From: Cherax quadricarinatus
Taxonomy: Eukaryota; Arthropoda; Malacostraca; Decapoda; Parastacidae
Length of the DNA: 64,000 bases
Direction: 5' to 3'
NCBI RefSeq assembly: GCF_038502225.1
Contig: NC_091303.1
Coordinates: forward strand, 26,443,626 to 26,507,625
Part shown: piece by piece, positions 34,883 through 46,732 of the stretch
Layout: each line of letters begins with the position of its first letter
Position numbering within the stretch: position 1 is the stretch's first letter
The notes under the pieces: model-generated
What the model saw: the letters and a program-made list of their open reading frames with translations, nothing else
What the model was told of the DNA's origin: nothing
Databases searched by the model: none
Made by a program: the position numbers and the translations under genes

Positions 34883-37800
34883 CACCTAATTGTACTCACC
34901 TAATTGTGGTTGCAGGGGTCGAGACTCAGCTCCTGGCCCCGCCTCTTCACTGATCGCTACTGGATCCTCTCTCTCTCTGCTTCCTGAGCTTTGTCATACC
35001 TCTTCTTAAAACTATGTATGGTTCCTGCCTCCACTACTTCACTTGATAGGCTATTCCACTTGCTGACAACTCTATGACTGAAGAAATACTTCCTAACGTC
35101 CCTGTGACTCGTCTGAGTCTTCAGCTTCCAGTTGTGACCCCTTGTCCCTGTGTCCCCTCTCTGGAACATCCTATCTCTGTCCACCTTGTCTATTCCCCGC
35201 AGTATCTTGTATGTCGTTATCATGTCTCCCCTGACCCTTCTGTCCTCCAGTGTCGTCAGTCCGATTTCCCTTAACCTTTCCTCGTACGACATTCCCTTGA
35301 GCTCTGGGACTAGCCTTGTTGCAAACCTTTGTACTTTCTCTAACTTCTTGACGTGCTTGACCAGGTGTGGGTTCCAGACTGGTGCTGCATACTCCAGTAT
35401 GGGCCTAACATACACAGTGTACAGTGTCTTGAACGATTCCTTATTAAGGTATCGGAACGCTATTCTCAGGTTTGCCAGGCGCCCGTATGCTGCAGCGGTT
35501 ATTTGGTTGATGTGTGCCTCCGGTGATGTGCTCGGTGTTATGGTCACCCCAAGGTCTTTCTCCCTGAGTGAGGTCTGTAGTCTTTGTCCACCTAGCCTAT
35601 ACTCTGTCTGCGGTCTTCTTTGCCCCTCCCCAATCTTCATGACTTTGCATTTGGCTGGATTGAATTCGAGAAGCCAGTTACTGGACCACATGTCCAGCCT
35701 CTCCAGGTCTCTTTGCAGTCCTGCCTCATCCTCGTCCGATTTAATTCTTCTCATCAACTTCACGTCATCTGCGAACAGGGACACTTCAGAGTCTATTCCT
35801 TCCATCATGTCGTTCACATATATCAAAAATAGCACTGGTCCTAGAACTGACCCCTGTGGGACCCCGCTCGTAACAGGCGCCCACTGTGATACCTCTTCAC
35901 GTACCATGACTCGTTGCTGCCTCCCTGTCAGGTATTCCCTTATCCATTGCAGTGCCCTTCCTTTTACGTGTGCCTGATCCTCCAGCTTCTGCACTAATCT
36001 CTTGTGGGGAACTGTGTCAAAGGCCTTCCTGCAGTCTAGGAAAACGCAATCTACCCAACCCTCTCTCTCATGTCTTACTTCTGTTACCTTGTCATAAAAC
36101 TCCAGGAGGTTTGTGATACAAGATTTGCTTTCCATGAACCCATGCTGGTTTTCATTTATAATCTTGTTCCTTTCCAGGTGTTCGACCACTCTCCTCCTGA
36201 TAATCTTCTCCATGACTTTGCACACAATACATGTCAGAGACACAGGTCTGTAGTTTAGTGCCTCGTTTCTGTTTCCTTTCTTAAATATGGGGACTACATT
36301 AGCTGTCTTCCATTTCTCAGGTAGTTGCCCAGTTTCAAGGGATGTGTTGAAGATTGTGGTTAGAGGCACACACAGCATCTCTGCTCCTTCTCTAAGGACC
36401 CATGGGGAGATGTTGTCCGGTCCCATCGCCTTTGAGGTGTCAAGGTCACTTAAGAGCTTCTTCACCTCCTCCTCAGTTGTTCGTATGTCATCCAACACTT
36501 GTTGGTATATTCCCTCTTGATGTTCCCTTCTGTTCTGTCTTCCCACAGCCCTTCCTGTCTCTACTGTAAAAACTTCCTTAAATCTCCTGTTCAGCTCCTC
36601 ACATACCTCCTGATCATTTCTTGTGAGTTCTCCACCTTCTGTCCTTAATCTGATCACCTGGTCTTTGACTGTTGCCTTCCTCCTGATGTGGCTATACAAC
36701 AGTTTCGGGTCTGTCTTGATTCTCGATGCTATGTCATTTTCATACTGTCGCTGGGCCTCCCTCCTTACCTGTGCGTACTCATTCCTGGCTCTGCGACTGA
36801 TCTCCCTATTTTCGTGTGTTCTCTGCCTTCTGTACTTTTTCCATTCTCTATTGCACTTTGTTTTTGCCTCCTTACACCGTCGGGTGAACCAGGGGCTTGT
36901 TCTGGTCTTCCCGTTGTTACTGTTGCCCTTGGGAATGAACCTTTCCACTGCCTCCTTGCATTTTGTTGCTACATATTCCATCATTTCATTTACTGGCTTT
37001 CCTGCCAGTTCTCTGTCCCACTGGACCTCCCGCAGGAAGTTCTTCAACCCTATGTAGTCCCCTCTTTTATAGTCAGGCTTTTCCCATTCTACTCCTGTTA
37101 TTCTCTCCACTTGCAGCTCTACTATGTATTCAAAGCACAGAACCACGTGGTCGCTAGCTCCTAGGGGACTCTCATACTTGATGTCCTCAATGTCTGAGCT
37201 GCCCAGGGTGAACACAAGGTCCAATCTTGCTGGTTCATCCTCCCCTCTCACTCTGGTAGTGTCCTTAACATGTTGGTGCATGAGGTTTTCCAGCACCACG
37301 TCCAACATCCTGGCTCTCCATGTTTCGGGACCCCCATGTGGCTCCAGGTTTTCCCAGTCAATCTCCCTGTGGTTGAAATCCCCCATAACCAGCAACTTTG
37401 CTCTGCTGGAGTGAGCTCTTCTTGCCACCTCAGCAAGTGTGTCCACCATTGCTCTGTTGCTCTCTTCATATTCCTCTCTTGGCCTCCTGCAGTTCTGTGG
37501 TGGATTATACATCACTGCAATGACCACTTTGTGTTCCCCAGACTGAAGTGTACCTGCTATGTAGTCTCTTTCTCCCGTCTCATCTATTCCTTCCATTTTC
37601 TCGAATTTCCATCTGTTTTTTACGAGCAGAGCAACCCCACCTCCCCCCCTGCCCCTTCTATCTTTCCTCATGATCTGGTATCCTGGTGGGAAGATTGCAT
37701 CTGTTATTGTCTCCATGAGTTTTGTTTCTGTAACTGCTATGATGTCTGGGGACTTCTCATTGATTCTTTCTTGCCATTCCTCATGTTTATTCGTTAATCC

Positions 37801-38060
37801 ATCTGCATTTGTGTACCAAACCTTCAACTTCTGTTCTAATACTGTAACTGTGGTGCGGGGGGTGGAAACAGAGGGATCGGTGTGTGATGGTTGGTTTGGA
37901 TTGTTCAGTTGCCTTGGGGGTGTCGTGGCTGGAGTCCTTCTGCAGGTGTTTCTGGGGAGTGCGCTTGTCCTTCCATTTGATCCTGGGTCATTCTGCTCTC
38001 CTTTTTCATTTCCTCCCATTTCTCCTTTCGTTTTTGAACTCTCTCTTTCATTGTCTTCCT
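34880..38060 (-). mobile_element. CR1-like LINE, copy 1, 5'-truncated
   Basis: This copy is colinear with 60139-63319 at a constant offset of 25259 bp, with only about 18-20 substitutions seen by hand over 3.18 kb. The 3' end carries two 14-bp repeats (acaattaggtgagt on the minus strand) and then (AC)n. The 5' end stops within the ORF1/ORF2 overlap, abutting (TG)n. Confidence 0.9.
34957..38060 (-). CDS. CR1-like LINE ORF2: endonuclease-reverse transcriptase (5'-truncated)
   Basis: One uninterrupted frame covers endonuclease and reverse transcriptase. The AP-like endonuclease shows VWYTNADGL, IAVTETKL, LLVMGDFNHREIDW and GASDHVVLCF. The reverse transcriptase shows FKKGNRNEALNYRPVSLT, FLDCRKAFDTVPH, TSGVPQGSVLGPVLFLIY and the catalytic FADD. 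The C-terminal tail has ILEYAAPVWNPHLVKH. Such a protein nicks target DNA and copies its own RNA there. The start is lost: upstream, the open frame runs into dinucleotide repeats encoding threonine-histidine. The clade is judged CR1-like from the FKKG and YRP motifs; L2-like is an alternative. The 3' untranslated part is only about 77 bp. Confidence 0.9.
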
Positions 38061-38073
38061 GTGTGTGTGTGTG

Positions 38074-38145
<72 letters not shown>

Positions 38146-38146
38146 T

Positions 38147-38208
<62 letters not shown>

Positions 38209-38219
38209 GTGTGTGTGTG
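38061..38219. repeat. (TG)n microsatellite at the 5' junction of CR1 copy 1
   Basis: About 160 bp of TG with a few interruptions (gcg, gagt, gttt). Confidence 0.95.
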
Positions 38220-38945
38220 CAGCACCATCTGCATATATACACTGTTGTTCCAATATCTTCGCGTTAAGTAAAAATACGCTTATCAGAATATACTATGTAC
38301 AATATCTACTAATTCTACGTTGTTAGTTAATACGTCTAAAGACTTCGTTATGAGAACGTTATCTGTTTTAATAACTTTTCTTAGAGTAAATAAAATAAAT
38401 TTTGATTGTGTACAGTGCAGTGACACAGCTTGTACCGACCCAGAGATCAGAACATGTATCAAACCGTACACTCTGGAAACAACAGTTAAGTTTAAGGTAT
38501 TACGGATTTCAACTTTAATGATAATGTTATTGATTCTCCAGAAATAATTTTTAAAGGGGTGGACCGGTAAGCCAGCGGAAGGCCTCGGTCAGATGACCAA
38601 AAGCTCCAACAGCGGATCATCATCTGATTAAGACCCGCTCCAGGAATTATTTGTCCTGTTTCCTGACGGACCTTACCTAACCCGGAAATAAATCACCAGA
38701 ATAATGTAACTTTCACATTGGTACTACACTGGTAGATTATACCGTCAGTAAGACACACAATGATGGTTATAGCATTTTATTGTGTTTCTGCCAGTTGTCA
38801 CTCTGTGATGTAAACACAGCATGGTAGCCACACAAACCTTCTGTCAGGTAAGATAATTATTTGTTAGACTGGAGAAGAGTGTTATGTTCTGGCTTCCTAC
38901 TTCACTACATCACTGACACGCTTAACTGAAGAGGAAGAAGTGAGA
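38220..38945. other. Unique sequence with a probable dispersed repeat
   Basis: No gene seen. 38556-38690 (gaccggtaagccagcgg, agctccaacagcgg, tcctgtttcctgacgga) has the look of a dispersed repeat. Its last part recurs at 43094-43120 (tcctgtttcctgacgaac). Confidence 0.4.
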
Positions 38946-39623
38946 TTATGATTCAGTACTGGTGGTACAACCTGATGGATCTGTACAGTACTGGTGATAC
39001 AACCTGATGGATCTGTACAGTACTGGTGATACAACCTGATGGATCTGTACAGTACTGGTGGTACAACCTGATGGATCTGTACAGTACTGGTGATACAACT
39101 TGATGGATCTGTACAGTACTGGTGATACAACCTGATGGATCTGTACAGTACTGGTGATACAACCTGATGGATCTATACAGTATTGGTGATACCAGCTGGT
39201 GGGTCTGCATCGTGCTGGCTGTACCAGTTGGTGGGTCTGCATCGTGCTGGCTGTACCAGTTGGTGGGTGTGCATCGTGCTGGTGGTACCAGCTGGTGGGT
39301 CTGCATCGTGCTGGCTGTACCAGTTGGTGGGTGTGCATCGTGCTGGCTGTACCAGTTGGTGGGTCTGCATCGTGCTGGTGGTACCAGCTGGTGGGTCTGC
39401 ATCGTGCTGGCTGTACCAGTTGGTGGGTCTGCATCGTGCTGGTGGTACCAGCTGGTGGGTCTGCATCGTGCTGGTGGTACCAGCTGGTGGGTCTGCATCG
39501 TGCTGGCTGTACCAGTTGGTGGGTGTGCATCGTGCTGGCTGTACCAGTTGGTGGGTCTGCATCGTGCTGGCTGTACCAGTTGGTGGGTGTGCATCGTGCT
39601 GGCTGTACCAGTTGGTGGGTCTG
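38946..39623. repeat. 32-bp minisatellite, two subfamilies
   Basis: 38953-39185 repeats cagtactggtgatacaacct plus gatggatctgta. 39186-39623 repeats cgtgctggtggtaccagctg plus gtgggtctgcat. Both have a 32-bp period and align with about ten differences, so one derives from the other. The switch near 39186 is abrupt. Confidence 0.9.
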
Positions 39624-40048
39624 TGTGGCATGCAAAGAGTACGTAACCTTTATTCGGCGCACGTACACACCCTCATTTACAGGCTATCTCCCCCAACCAG
39701 CGAACCAGGTTGCTAAGAGTTGATGATGGGGCCCCGTCGTTCAACTAGTGACCAGGTTCTAGCCAATAAGAAGATGGTTTTGGCAATCGCAGAGGTTATG
39801 TGGGTACCGCTCTCCTGTCTGCCCTTGTCATTCCCATTCTAGAGCTGGTTGAAGCACGGTCTGCTATCTTGTGGCTTCTATTTCTGCTTTGCTTACCGTG
39901 GAGTGCACTATACTTATCACTGTACATAGTGTACATATTGCTGTTATAAATTGGTGAAGGATAATATAAGTCTAAACTTTTTCTACTGTGTTTATTTGCT
40001 CCCATTACACCCGGGGTAACAGGCCATTTGGAATCCTGGGTTGTAATA
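39624..40048. mobile_element. 425-bp insertion with 5-bp target duplication (solo-LTR-like)
   Basis: The 32-bp array is interrupted here and resumes in phase. gtctg occurs at 39619-39623 and again at 40049-40053. The insert begins TGTGGCATGC. At 40013-40021 it has ccggggtaaca, so 39624-40021 has TGT...ACA ends like an LTR, followed by 27 extra bases. On the minus strand an AATAAA lies near the TGT end. No coding frame. Family not recognised. Confidence 0.7.
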
Positions 40049-40410
40049 GTCTGCATCGTGCTGGTGGTACCAGTTGGTGGGTCTGCATCGTGCTGGTGGT
40101 ACCAGCTGGTGGGTCTGCATCGTGCTGGCTGTACCAGTTGGTGGGTCTGCATCGTGCTGGTGGTACCAGTTGGTGGGTCTGCATCGTGCTGGTGGTACCA
40201 GTTGGTGGGTCTGCATCGTGCTGGTGGTACCAGCTGGTGGGTCTGCATCGTGCTGGTGGTACCAGTTGGTGGGTCTGCATCGTGCTGGTGGTACCAGTTG
40301 GTGGGTCTGCATCGTGCTGGTGGTACCAGTTGGTGGGTCTGCATCGTGCTGGTGGTACCAGCTGGTGGGTCTGCATGGTGCTGGTGATACCAGCTGGTTG
40401 TACCAGCTGG
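40049..40410. repeat. 32-bp minisatellite, continuation
   Basis: About 11 more copies of the second subfamily (cgtgctggtggtaccagytg), ending in shortened units. Confidence 0.9.
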
Positions 40411-42040
40411 TAAACCAGCGTTCTTTCAGCCTTTATTTGATGTTTTTATTTATTGAAACCTTTTTTTTCACTCTTCATAATATAAAGGAGCCGTGTTTGT
40501 AACATTGTGTGTACTCAAGGTGGTACATTGTCCATAGTAAACTCAAGATTAGTTTTAATGAACTATTCTTAGTGAATGAAGTGAACAGTGAGCGTGGACT
40601 CTCACTGTGGTACTTGTACACTGTGGACCAACACTGTTACCACACATCCACACACCTCACAATATTGTAAGCTCCGTGTTTCAGAGGTTACATTATTGGG
40701 CCTGGTATGTACAAGGTTCACGGTTCGAATCCCCGTTCATTCTTCTTTTTTATTGATTTTACTTTGTAAAATCAAACTTGTCAACACTTTCAAACAGACT
40801 ATTCACTTGAGGGCTTGTTATTATATACCTTATTTTTAAATTATTCCAGTTACTGACTGTAATATTAGCATTATTCTAGTCTCGCTGCATTTCATTATCA
40901 ATATGACTGCAGTTGATGTTATATTAAATTTGTTATATTTACAAATATTTTTTTTTCCAATTCAAAAAACTTGGACTTAAATTTCTTTGTCAGTAATTTG
41001 TGCACATGCGTGTCTGCCTTTATTTATAAGTTTGTTATATGCAGATCTGAGGCTGTTTACACCAGGTAATGAGATACAATCAGAAAATGACACTGTAGTT
41101 ATTTAATTTTCAAGCTTGAGAGCAACAAGTATGACAGACACTCCAAGTTATAAGGTGGAAACCCAGTTATTAATTCGTATACACCTGTGTATGATAGTAG
41201 CATCACACTGGTTTATAATAACACCACTTCTCGCCCATCCTACACTGTCAAGGTTAAAGCAGCCGTCAGCGAAGATAGTCTGTGTCATGTTATTTTTAAT
41301 ATACAGGTTGTGCATGTGTTCCAGAACACTGAGTTCAGCAACACATCGAAAGTCAGCACTATAAGTGAACAGTTGTTTGTTTAGTAGGATGGGACGATGA
41401 TAATAATAATCTTAGGGTATCAGTTAAAATATGTAAATATATTCATATATTATTTTATAACGGTAGACTACATGTGCTGCAGTGTACGATTATCTAGTAC
41501 TATTTTATGCAATATACAAAACACCATAATTGTGTGTAACATAAAGGAGGTTTAAATAAGCAAATAACGATGAAACCAATAACAATATGGATAAATATGA
41601 CCAAAGTTTTTTAGTAAATATGACCAGGACTTATGGAAGTGACCTCTAATCCGTGTCTATCAAAACTTATTACTTCTCTCTCCTTTCTTATCGTAAATCA
41701 TATTACGTAGTAATATTTCTTCAAAATTAATGGACATGTTTAGCTGCAAAAACGCTGACACAAACCATAAAGCTACCATTACACAAACCAAACAATAAAG
41801 TGATCAGAGGCAATATGGAATTTAAGTAAATGTAAAAGAGGCGATCATTATTTCCGACTTGTGCTCTTTTATACCGAGAAGACAAGCCAGGCCGGTGATT
41901 ACGAACACTACACGGAAGAAAACACTAAAGAAAACACAGAACACGTCCTGGAAAGCTTAAGACGTGTTGCAAGGAGGATGGTAGTGGCAAGAACTGCTGC
42001 TGCTGCAGCACCAGGATGTTGCTGCAAGAGGGAATCCCAC
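40411..42040. other. Unique AT-rich sequence, no gene seen
   Basis: Only frames under 85 codons without motifs. A tRNA-like B-box word (ggttcgaatcc) occurs at 40722-40732 with a T-rich run about 10 bp later. The surrounding bases do not fold into a tRNA. Confidence 0.5.
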
Positions 42041-42044
42041 ACGT

Positions 42045-42148
42045 AGAGTAATGTAGCGCTCCAGGCACATGAGCTGTTCCCAGATGATCATGCAGTGTGA
42101 GCCTTCGCCTTCCTGAATCATGCGTAACTGCTGCATCACGACAGCTGT
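42045..42148 (-). other. Possible orphan protein-coding exon
   Basis: On the minus strand a pyrimidine-rich stretch ending in cgaacag could be a splice acceptor. It is followed by an open frame encoding VVMQQLRMIQEGEGSHC and IIWEQLMCLERYITLR, with C/G-ending codons that contrast with the AT-rich surroundings. A GT for a donor is available near 42050 but the match is weak. No family is recognised. It may be a single exon of a gene extending beyond this stretch, or chance. Confidence 0.25.
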
Positions 42149-43436
42149 TCGACAGTGAAGTTAGAGTGAATGACAGAATATTTAGGTAAAATCAACACTA
42201 GTCTTAATGACTGTTAGGGTTCATTAAGTCTGGCTGTTAATGAAGTGTATACAACCTGTTAATTGATGCGATTTATGTGTATTGTAGTGAAGTTAGGGGA
42301 GAGTTTTGGTAGTGAGCACAGTAGAGAGCCTTGGCAGGGAGCTCAACAGAGTGCATTAGTAAGCTCAGAAGAGAGACTGTGTAGTGAGCTCTGAAGAGAG
42401 CCTGGGTAGGGAGTTGGGTACTGACACAGGTTGAAGACTCACCCCAAACAGAGAGAGAACCTTGTAATTGTTTACACACTAGCTTCACACTTAACGTTAC
42501 TGATTGTCTTCCACACCACATGTTTACCCTTCACCTGTCCTCTAACTCTTCACCTGCCTCTCCACCCTCCCTCTAGCCCATCACCTATACCTTCACCCTT
42601 TCACTAGTCCGTTCACCCTCCTTTTAACCGTTCTATGCTATGCTATGCTATGATTCTAGGTAAGACCCCAAGAAGGGATGAGATGGGAAGTGTGGATAGA
42701 GGAAGAATAGGTTGGTTAGAGGAAAGGTTTTTGTAAGAGGGAAAGAACCAGGGCTTAACCCAGTAGCTGAGCTGATGGCGATTCAGGAGGTCGTGCGCAA
42801 CTTGGGGACTGGAGGGGGGGGGAGGGGGAGGGGGCGACAAAGAGTGATCGCAGGTACAAAGGGCGGTATTAAAGGTCCATACCTAACCGTTCAATATAAC
42901 GAACCCAAATGCTTTTAAAGACCTGTTGTACCTGGCGGTACAAGATATCAGCGTGAGCACAGTCAATAGAACAATTAAGAGAATGAGAATATTAATGTAT
43001 ATATCAGATTTACCATATATACGCACCAAAATTATTTACAAGTGCGTATTTACACTTTATTCAGTGGGCTTAAAGAATACCATAATGTGTTATCCTGTTT
43101 CCTGACGAACTTTACCTACCTACCTGTCTACCATAACGTGAGTGGGTTTTGACAAGAGAGAGAGAATGTAAGTATGAGAGCTCTCACTGCCACAGCTTGA
43201 GACACTCATACAAACAGACTCTAGTATGGCGTTAACCATCTCAAGGCTTGTGAGGGTCTGAAGCTCCAGGGTGACCCACGCTTACAAAGTAACTTATCCC
43301 AGGGTACCTACTCCTCACCCTGACTGACAGACCTCCAGCACAGACTAGTAGTTACCTCGTAACTGAATGGTGCAGTCATTGGGACAGGCGATGAACTACC
43401 GTGCTTTGAAGCTAGTTATTGATGGCATGTATAAGA
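42149..43436. other. Unique sequence, no gene seen
   Basis: A short tandem tgctatgcta lies near 42630 and a G-rich run near 42810-42835. No supported gene. Confidence 0.5.
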
Positions 43437-43600
43437 GAAATGGTATAAAATACCGACAAAATGGATAAAGACAAATGTAGTATAATGCAATCCTTTATTG
43501 ACAACGTTTCGCCTACACAGTGGGCTTTTTCAAGTTTATGACTAGATAAAACCCATTATGGGCGAAACGTTGTCAGTAAAGGATCACTTTATACTGTATT
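43437..43600. mobile_element. Hammerhead-family-2 fold-back element, copy E (short, decayed)
   Basis: Starts with ggtataaaataccgacaaa. A minus-sense arm (43493-43540) holds stem II CCCAC/GTAGGC-like sequence and gaaacgttgtc. A plus-sense arm (43548-43590) holds CCCA/TGGG followed by cgaaacgttgtc. The two face each other. The CTGANGA box is lost in both, so this is only a remnant. Confidence 0.55.
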
Positions 43601-43872
43601 TGTATGCTTATCCATCATGTGGTGTAGGAATGTGGCTACATGTGATGCACGTCTTATATAATGTTATAGTTGGCCTACACCATATTTACCTGCCCCTTCA
43701 CTTTCTCTCGAGCTCTTCACCTGCCCCTTCACCCACCCTCTAACAGTGATGCAGGTGAATAGTTAGATGGTCTAACCATTCACCTGCACCATCACACTGT
43801 ATCCACTCATCCTTATCCCACCAACCTCCTAATATGCTTTAACTCACTCAATGCCCATTCACACATCCAATA
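43601..43872. other. Unique sequence, no gene seen
   Basis: Increasing ccctcc/cacctgcc content grades into the following array. Confidence 0.5.
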
Positions 43873-45315
43873 CTCCTCTACCCTCCCAGTACTCCTCTAC
43901 CCTCCCAGTACTCCTCTACCCTCCCAACACTCCTCTACCCTTCTAATACTCCTCTACCCTCCAATTACTCCTCTACCCTCCCAGTACTCCTCTACCCTCC
44001 CAACACTCCTCTACCCTTCCAATACTCCTCTACCCTCCCAGTACTCCTCTACCCTCCCAGTACTCCTCTACCCTCCCAATACTCCTCTACCCTCCCAATA
44101 CTCCTCTACCCTCCCAATGTTCCTCTACTCTCCCAATACTCCTCTACCCTCCCAATGTTCCTCTGCTCTTCCAATGTTCCTCTACTCTCCCAATGTTCCT
44201 CTACTCTCCCAATACTCCTCTACTCTCCCAATATTCATCTATTCTCCCAATGTTCCTCTACTCTCCCAATGTTCCTCTACTCTCCCAATATTCATCTATT
44301 CTCCCAATGTTCCTCTACTCTCCCAGTGTTCCTATACTCTCCCAATGTTCCTCTACTCTCCCAGTGTTCCTCTTCTCTCCCAGTGTTCCTCTACCCTCCT
44401 AGTGTTCCTATACTCTCCCAATGTTCCTCTACTCTCCCGGTGTTCCTCTACCCTCCTAGTGTTCCTATACTCTCCCAATGTTCCTCTACTCTCCCAGTGT
44501 TCCTCTTCTCTCCCAATGTTCCTCTACCCTCCTAGTGTTCCTATACTCTCCCAATGTTCCTCTACTCTCCTTGTGTTCCTCTACTCTCCCGATGTTCCTC
44601 TACCCTCCTAGTGTTCCTATACTCTCCCAATGTTCCTCTTCTCTCCCAATGTTCCTCTACCCTCCTAGTGTTCCTATACTCTCCCAATGTTCCTCTACTC
44701 TCCTAGTGTTCCTCTACTCTCCCAATGTTCCTCTACCCTCCTAGTGTTCCTATATTCTCTCCATGTTCCTCTACTCTCCAAGTGTTCCTATATTCTCCCA
44801 ATGTTCCTCTACTCTCCAAGTGTTCTTATATTCTCCCAATGTTCCTCTACTCTCCAAGTGTTCCTATATTCTCCCAATGTTCCTCTACTCTCCAAGTGTT
44901 CCTCTACCCTCCTAGTGTTCCTATATTCTCTCCATGTTCCTCTACTCTCCAAGTGTTCCTATATTCTCCCAATGTTCCTCTACCCTCCTAGTGTTCCTAT
45001 ATTCTCTCCATGTTCCTCTACCCTCCTAGTGTTCCTATATTCTCCCAATGTTCCTCTACTCTCCAAGTGTTCCTCTACCCTCCTAGTGTTCCTATATTCT
45101 CCCAATGTTCCTCTACTCTCCAAGTGTTCCTCTACTCTCCCAATGTTCCTCTACTCTCCCAATGTTCCTCTACCCTCCTAGTGTTCCTCTACTCTCCCAA
45201 TGTTCCTATACTCTCCCAGTGTTCCTCTACTCTCCCAATGTTCCTCTATTCTCCCAGTGTTCCTCTATTCTCCCAGTGTTCCTCTACTCTCCCAATGTTT
45301 CTGTACCCTCCCAAT
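43873..45315. repeat. Minisatellite, 19-bp unit, about 76 copies
   Basis: Unit cccaatgttcctctactct with common variants (cccagt, cctagt, ccaagt, ctatac, ctaccc). Plus-strand frames are open in all three phases and encode serine/leucine/proline-rich 19-residue repeats. Blocks such as the ctccaagtgttcctatatt series at 44760-45100 show local expansion. Confidence 0.95.
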
Positions 45316-45990
45316 GTTCTTCCACCCTCCCAGTATCTCTCCACCCACTCTATATTCCACCCCTCCCTATATCTCTCCACCCACTCCGTACTCCTCTATC
45401 CTCACAATACCTCTCCACCCACTCCATACTTCACCTTCCCAATAATAATCCACTCACCCAGTACCCCTCCACCAACCAGATACCAATCCACCCACCTTAT
45501 ACCCCTCCACCCATCCATTACCCCTCCACTCATCCTATACCAATCCACCAACCTTACGCTAATTCAGCCACCTAATGCCGCTTTACCTATCCAATACCCC
45601 TTCACCCATCCAATATTCCTCCACCTGTCACTACCAATTCACGCACCTAATACCCCCCCCCAACAGACCCAATACTCTTCCACCTAAACAATACCAGTCC
45701 ACATACCTAATGCCTCCACCTGAAGAATACCCCTCCACCCCACACAATACCGCCCCCACTCACCAATATCAATCCACCCACCTAATACCTCTCCAACCAC
45801 ACAATATCACTCCACCCACAAAATTCCCGTCCACCTACGTAATATCCCTCCACTCACCTAACAACTCTACACCCACCTAAAATCCATTCATCCACCTAAG
45901 AACCCTCCACAAACCTAAGAATCCGACATCCACCTCGGAACTATCCACCTACTTAAGAACCCTCCACCCACCTAGTACTGGTCGAGCCTC
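45316..45990. repeat. Degenerate C-rich tail of the 19-bp array
   Basis: ctccacccacc and aatacc words persist irregularly to about 45980, consistent with an old, decayed part of the array. Confidence 0.65.
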
Positions 45991-46148
45991 CAGCGTCGTC
46001 TCTTACTCAAGACACGAAACACTGTCATTATGGTTAGTAGGAAAGACCCACAAGGTCACCACCACTTACCTCTCAAGCTGACTCAACCAAACTCACTTGC
46101 TCACTGTGGCACCTGTTTGGTCAGTGCTGTCACCATGGTAATTATATG

Positions 46149-46400
46149 ATCATTCTGTTCACTGTGGCAGTTGTATGATCACTGTGGCAGTTGTTTGCTC
46201 ACTGTGGTAGTTGTATGATCACTGTGGCAGTTGTTTGATCATTATGGCAGTTGTTTGCTCACTGTGGCAGTTGTGTGATCACTGTGGCAGTTGTTTGATC
46301 ACTGTGGCAGTTGCTTGATCACTGTGGTCACTGTGGCAGTTGTTTGATCACTGTGGTTGCTGTGGCAGTTGTTTGATCACTGTGGTCACTGTGGCACTGT
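46149..46400. repeat. Minisatellite, about 20-bp unit, about 12 copies
   Basis: Unit tgtggcagttgtttgatcac with variants and some shortened units near 46320-46400. Confidence 0.85.
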
Positions 46401-46732
46401 GGCACTGTAGACAGCCTGTACTGTCAGAACACACAGCCTAGCCGTCTGCTCTGACTAGTTCATATTTCGCGGCATTTAGGTGCTGCCCTCTGTAGGCTCA
46501 CCCAGGTCAGTGGGAGGCTCAGCCCAGCCGCTCTCACTCCTAGGCCGACCGACTTGACAGACACAAGTGCTCCCCCTCCACGGACTGGCTTGCGGTCACT
46601 CCCTCACACTGCCCGTTGTGTACTCACTCCTACCCAATTAAAGCCAAACTAGTCCACGGCCGTATCATTGCTACCTACGCTACCTTCATCGGCACTAAAC
46701 CGCTGTTCAGCAGTGAGAATAGCAATAACAGT
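46401..46732. other. GC-richer unique sequence
   Basis: A plus-strand frame (IKAKLVHGRIIATYATFIGT) continues into the 21-bp array but has no recognised domain. No gene called. Confidence 0.4.

Noticed and set aside
35074..37800. Plus-strand frames of 60-275 codons across the CR1 element
   Set aside because: Antisense shadows of the minus-strand ORF2. The same shadows recur at 60333-63570 because the copies are nearly identical.
40660..40745. tRNA gene
   Set aside because: Only a B-box-like word is present; acceptor, D and anticodon arms cannot be formed.
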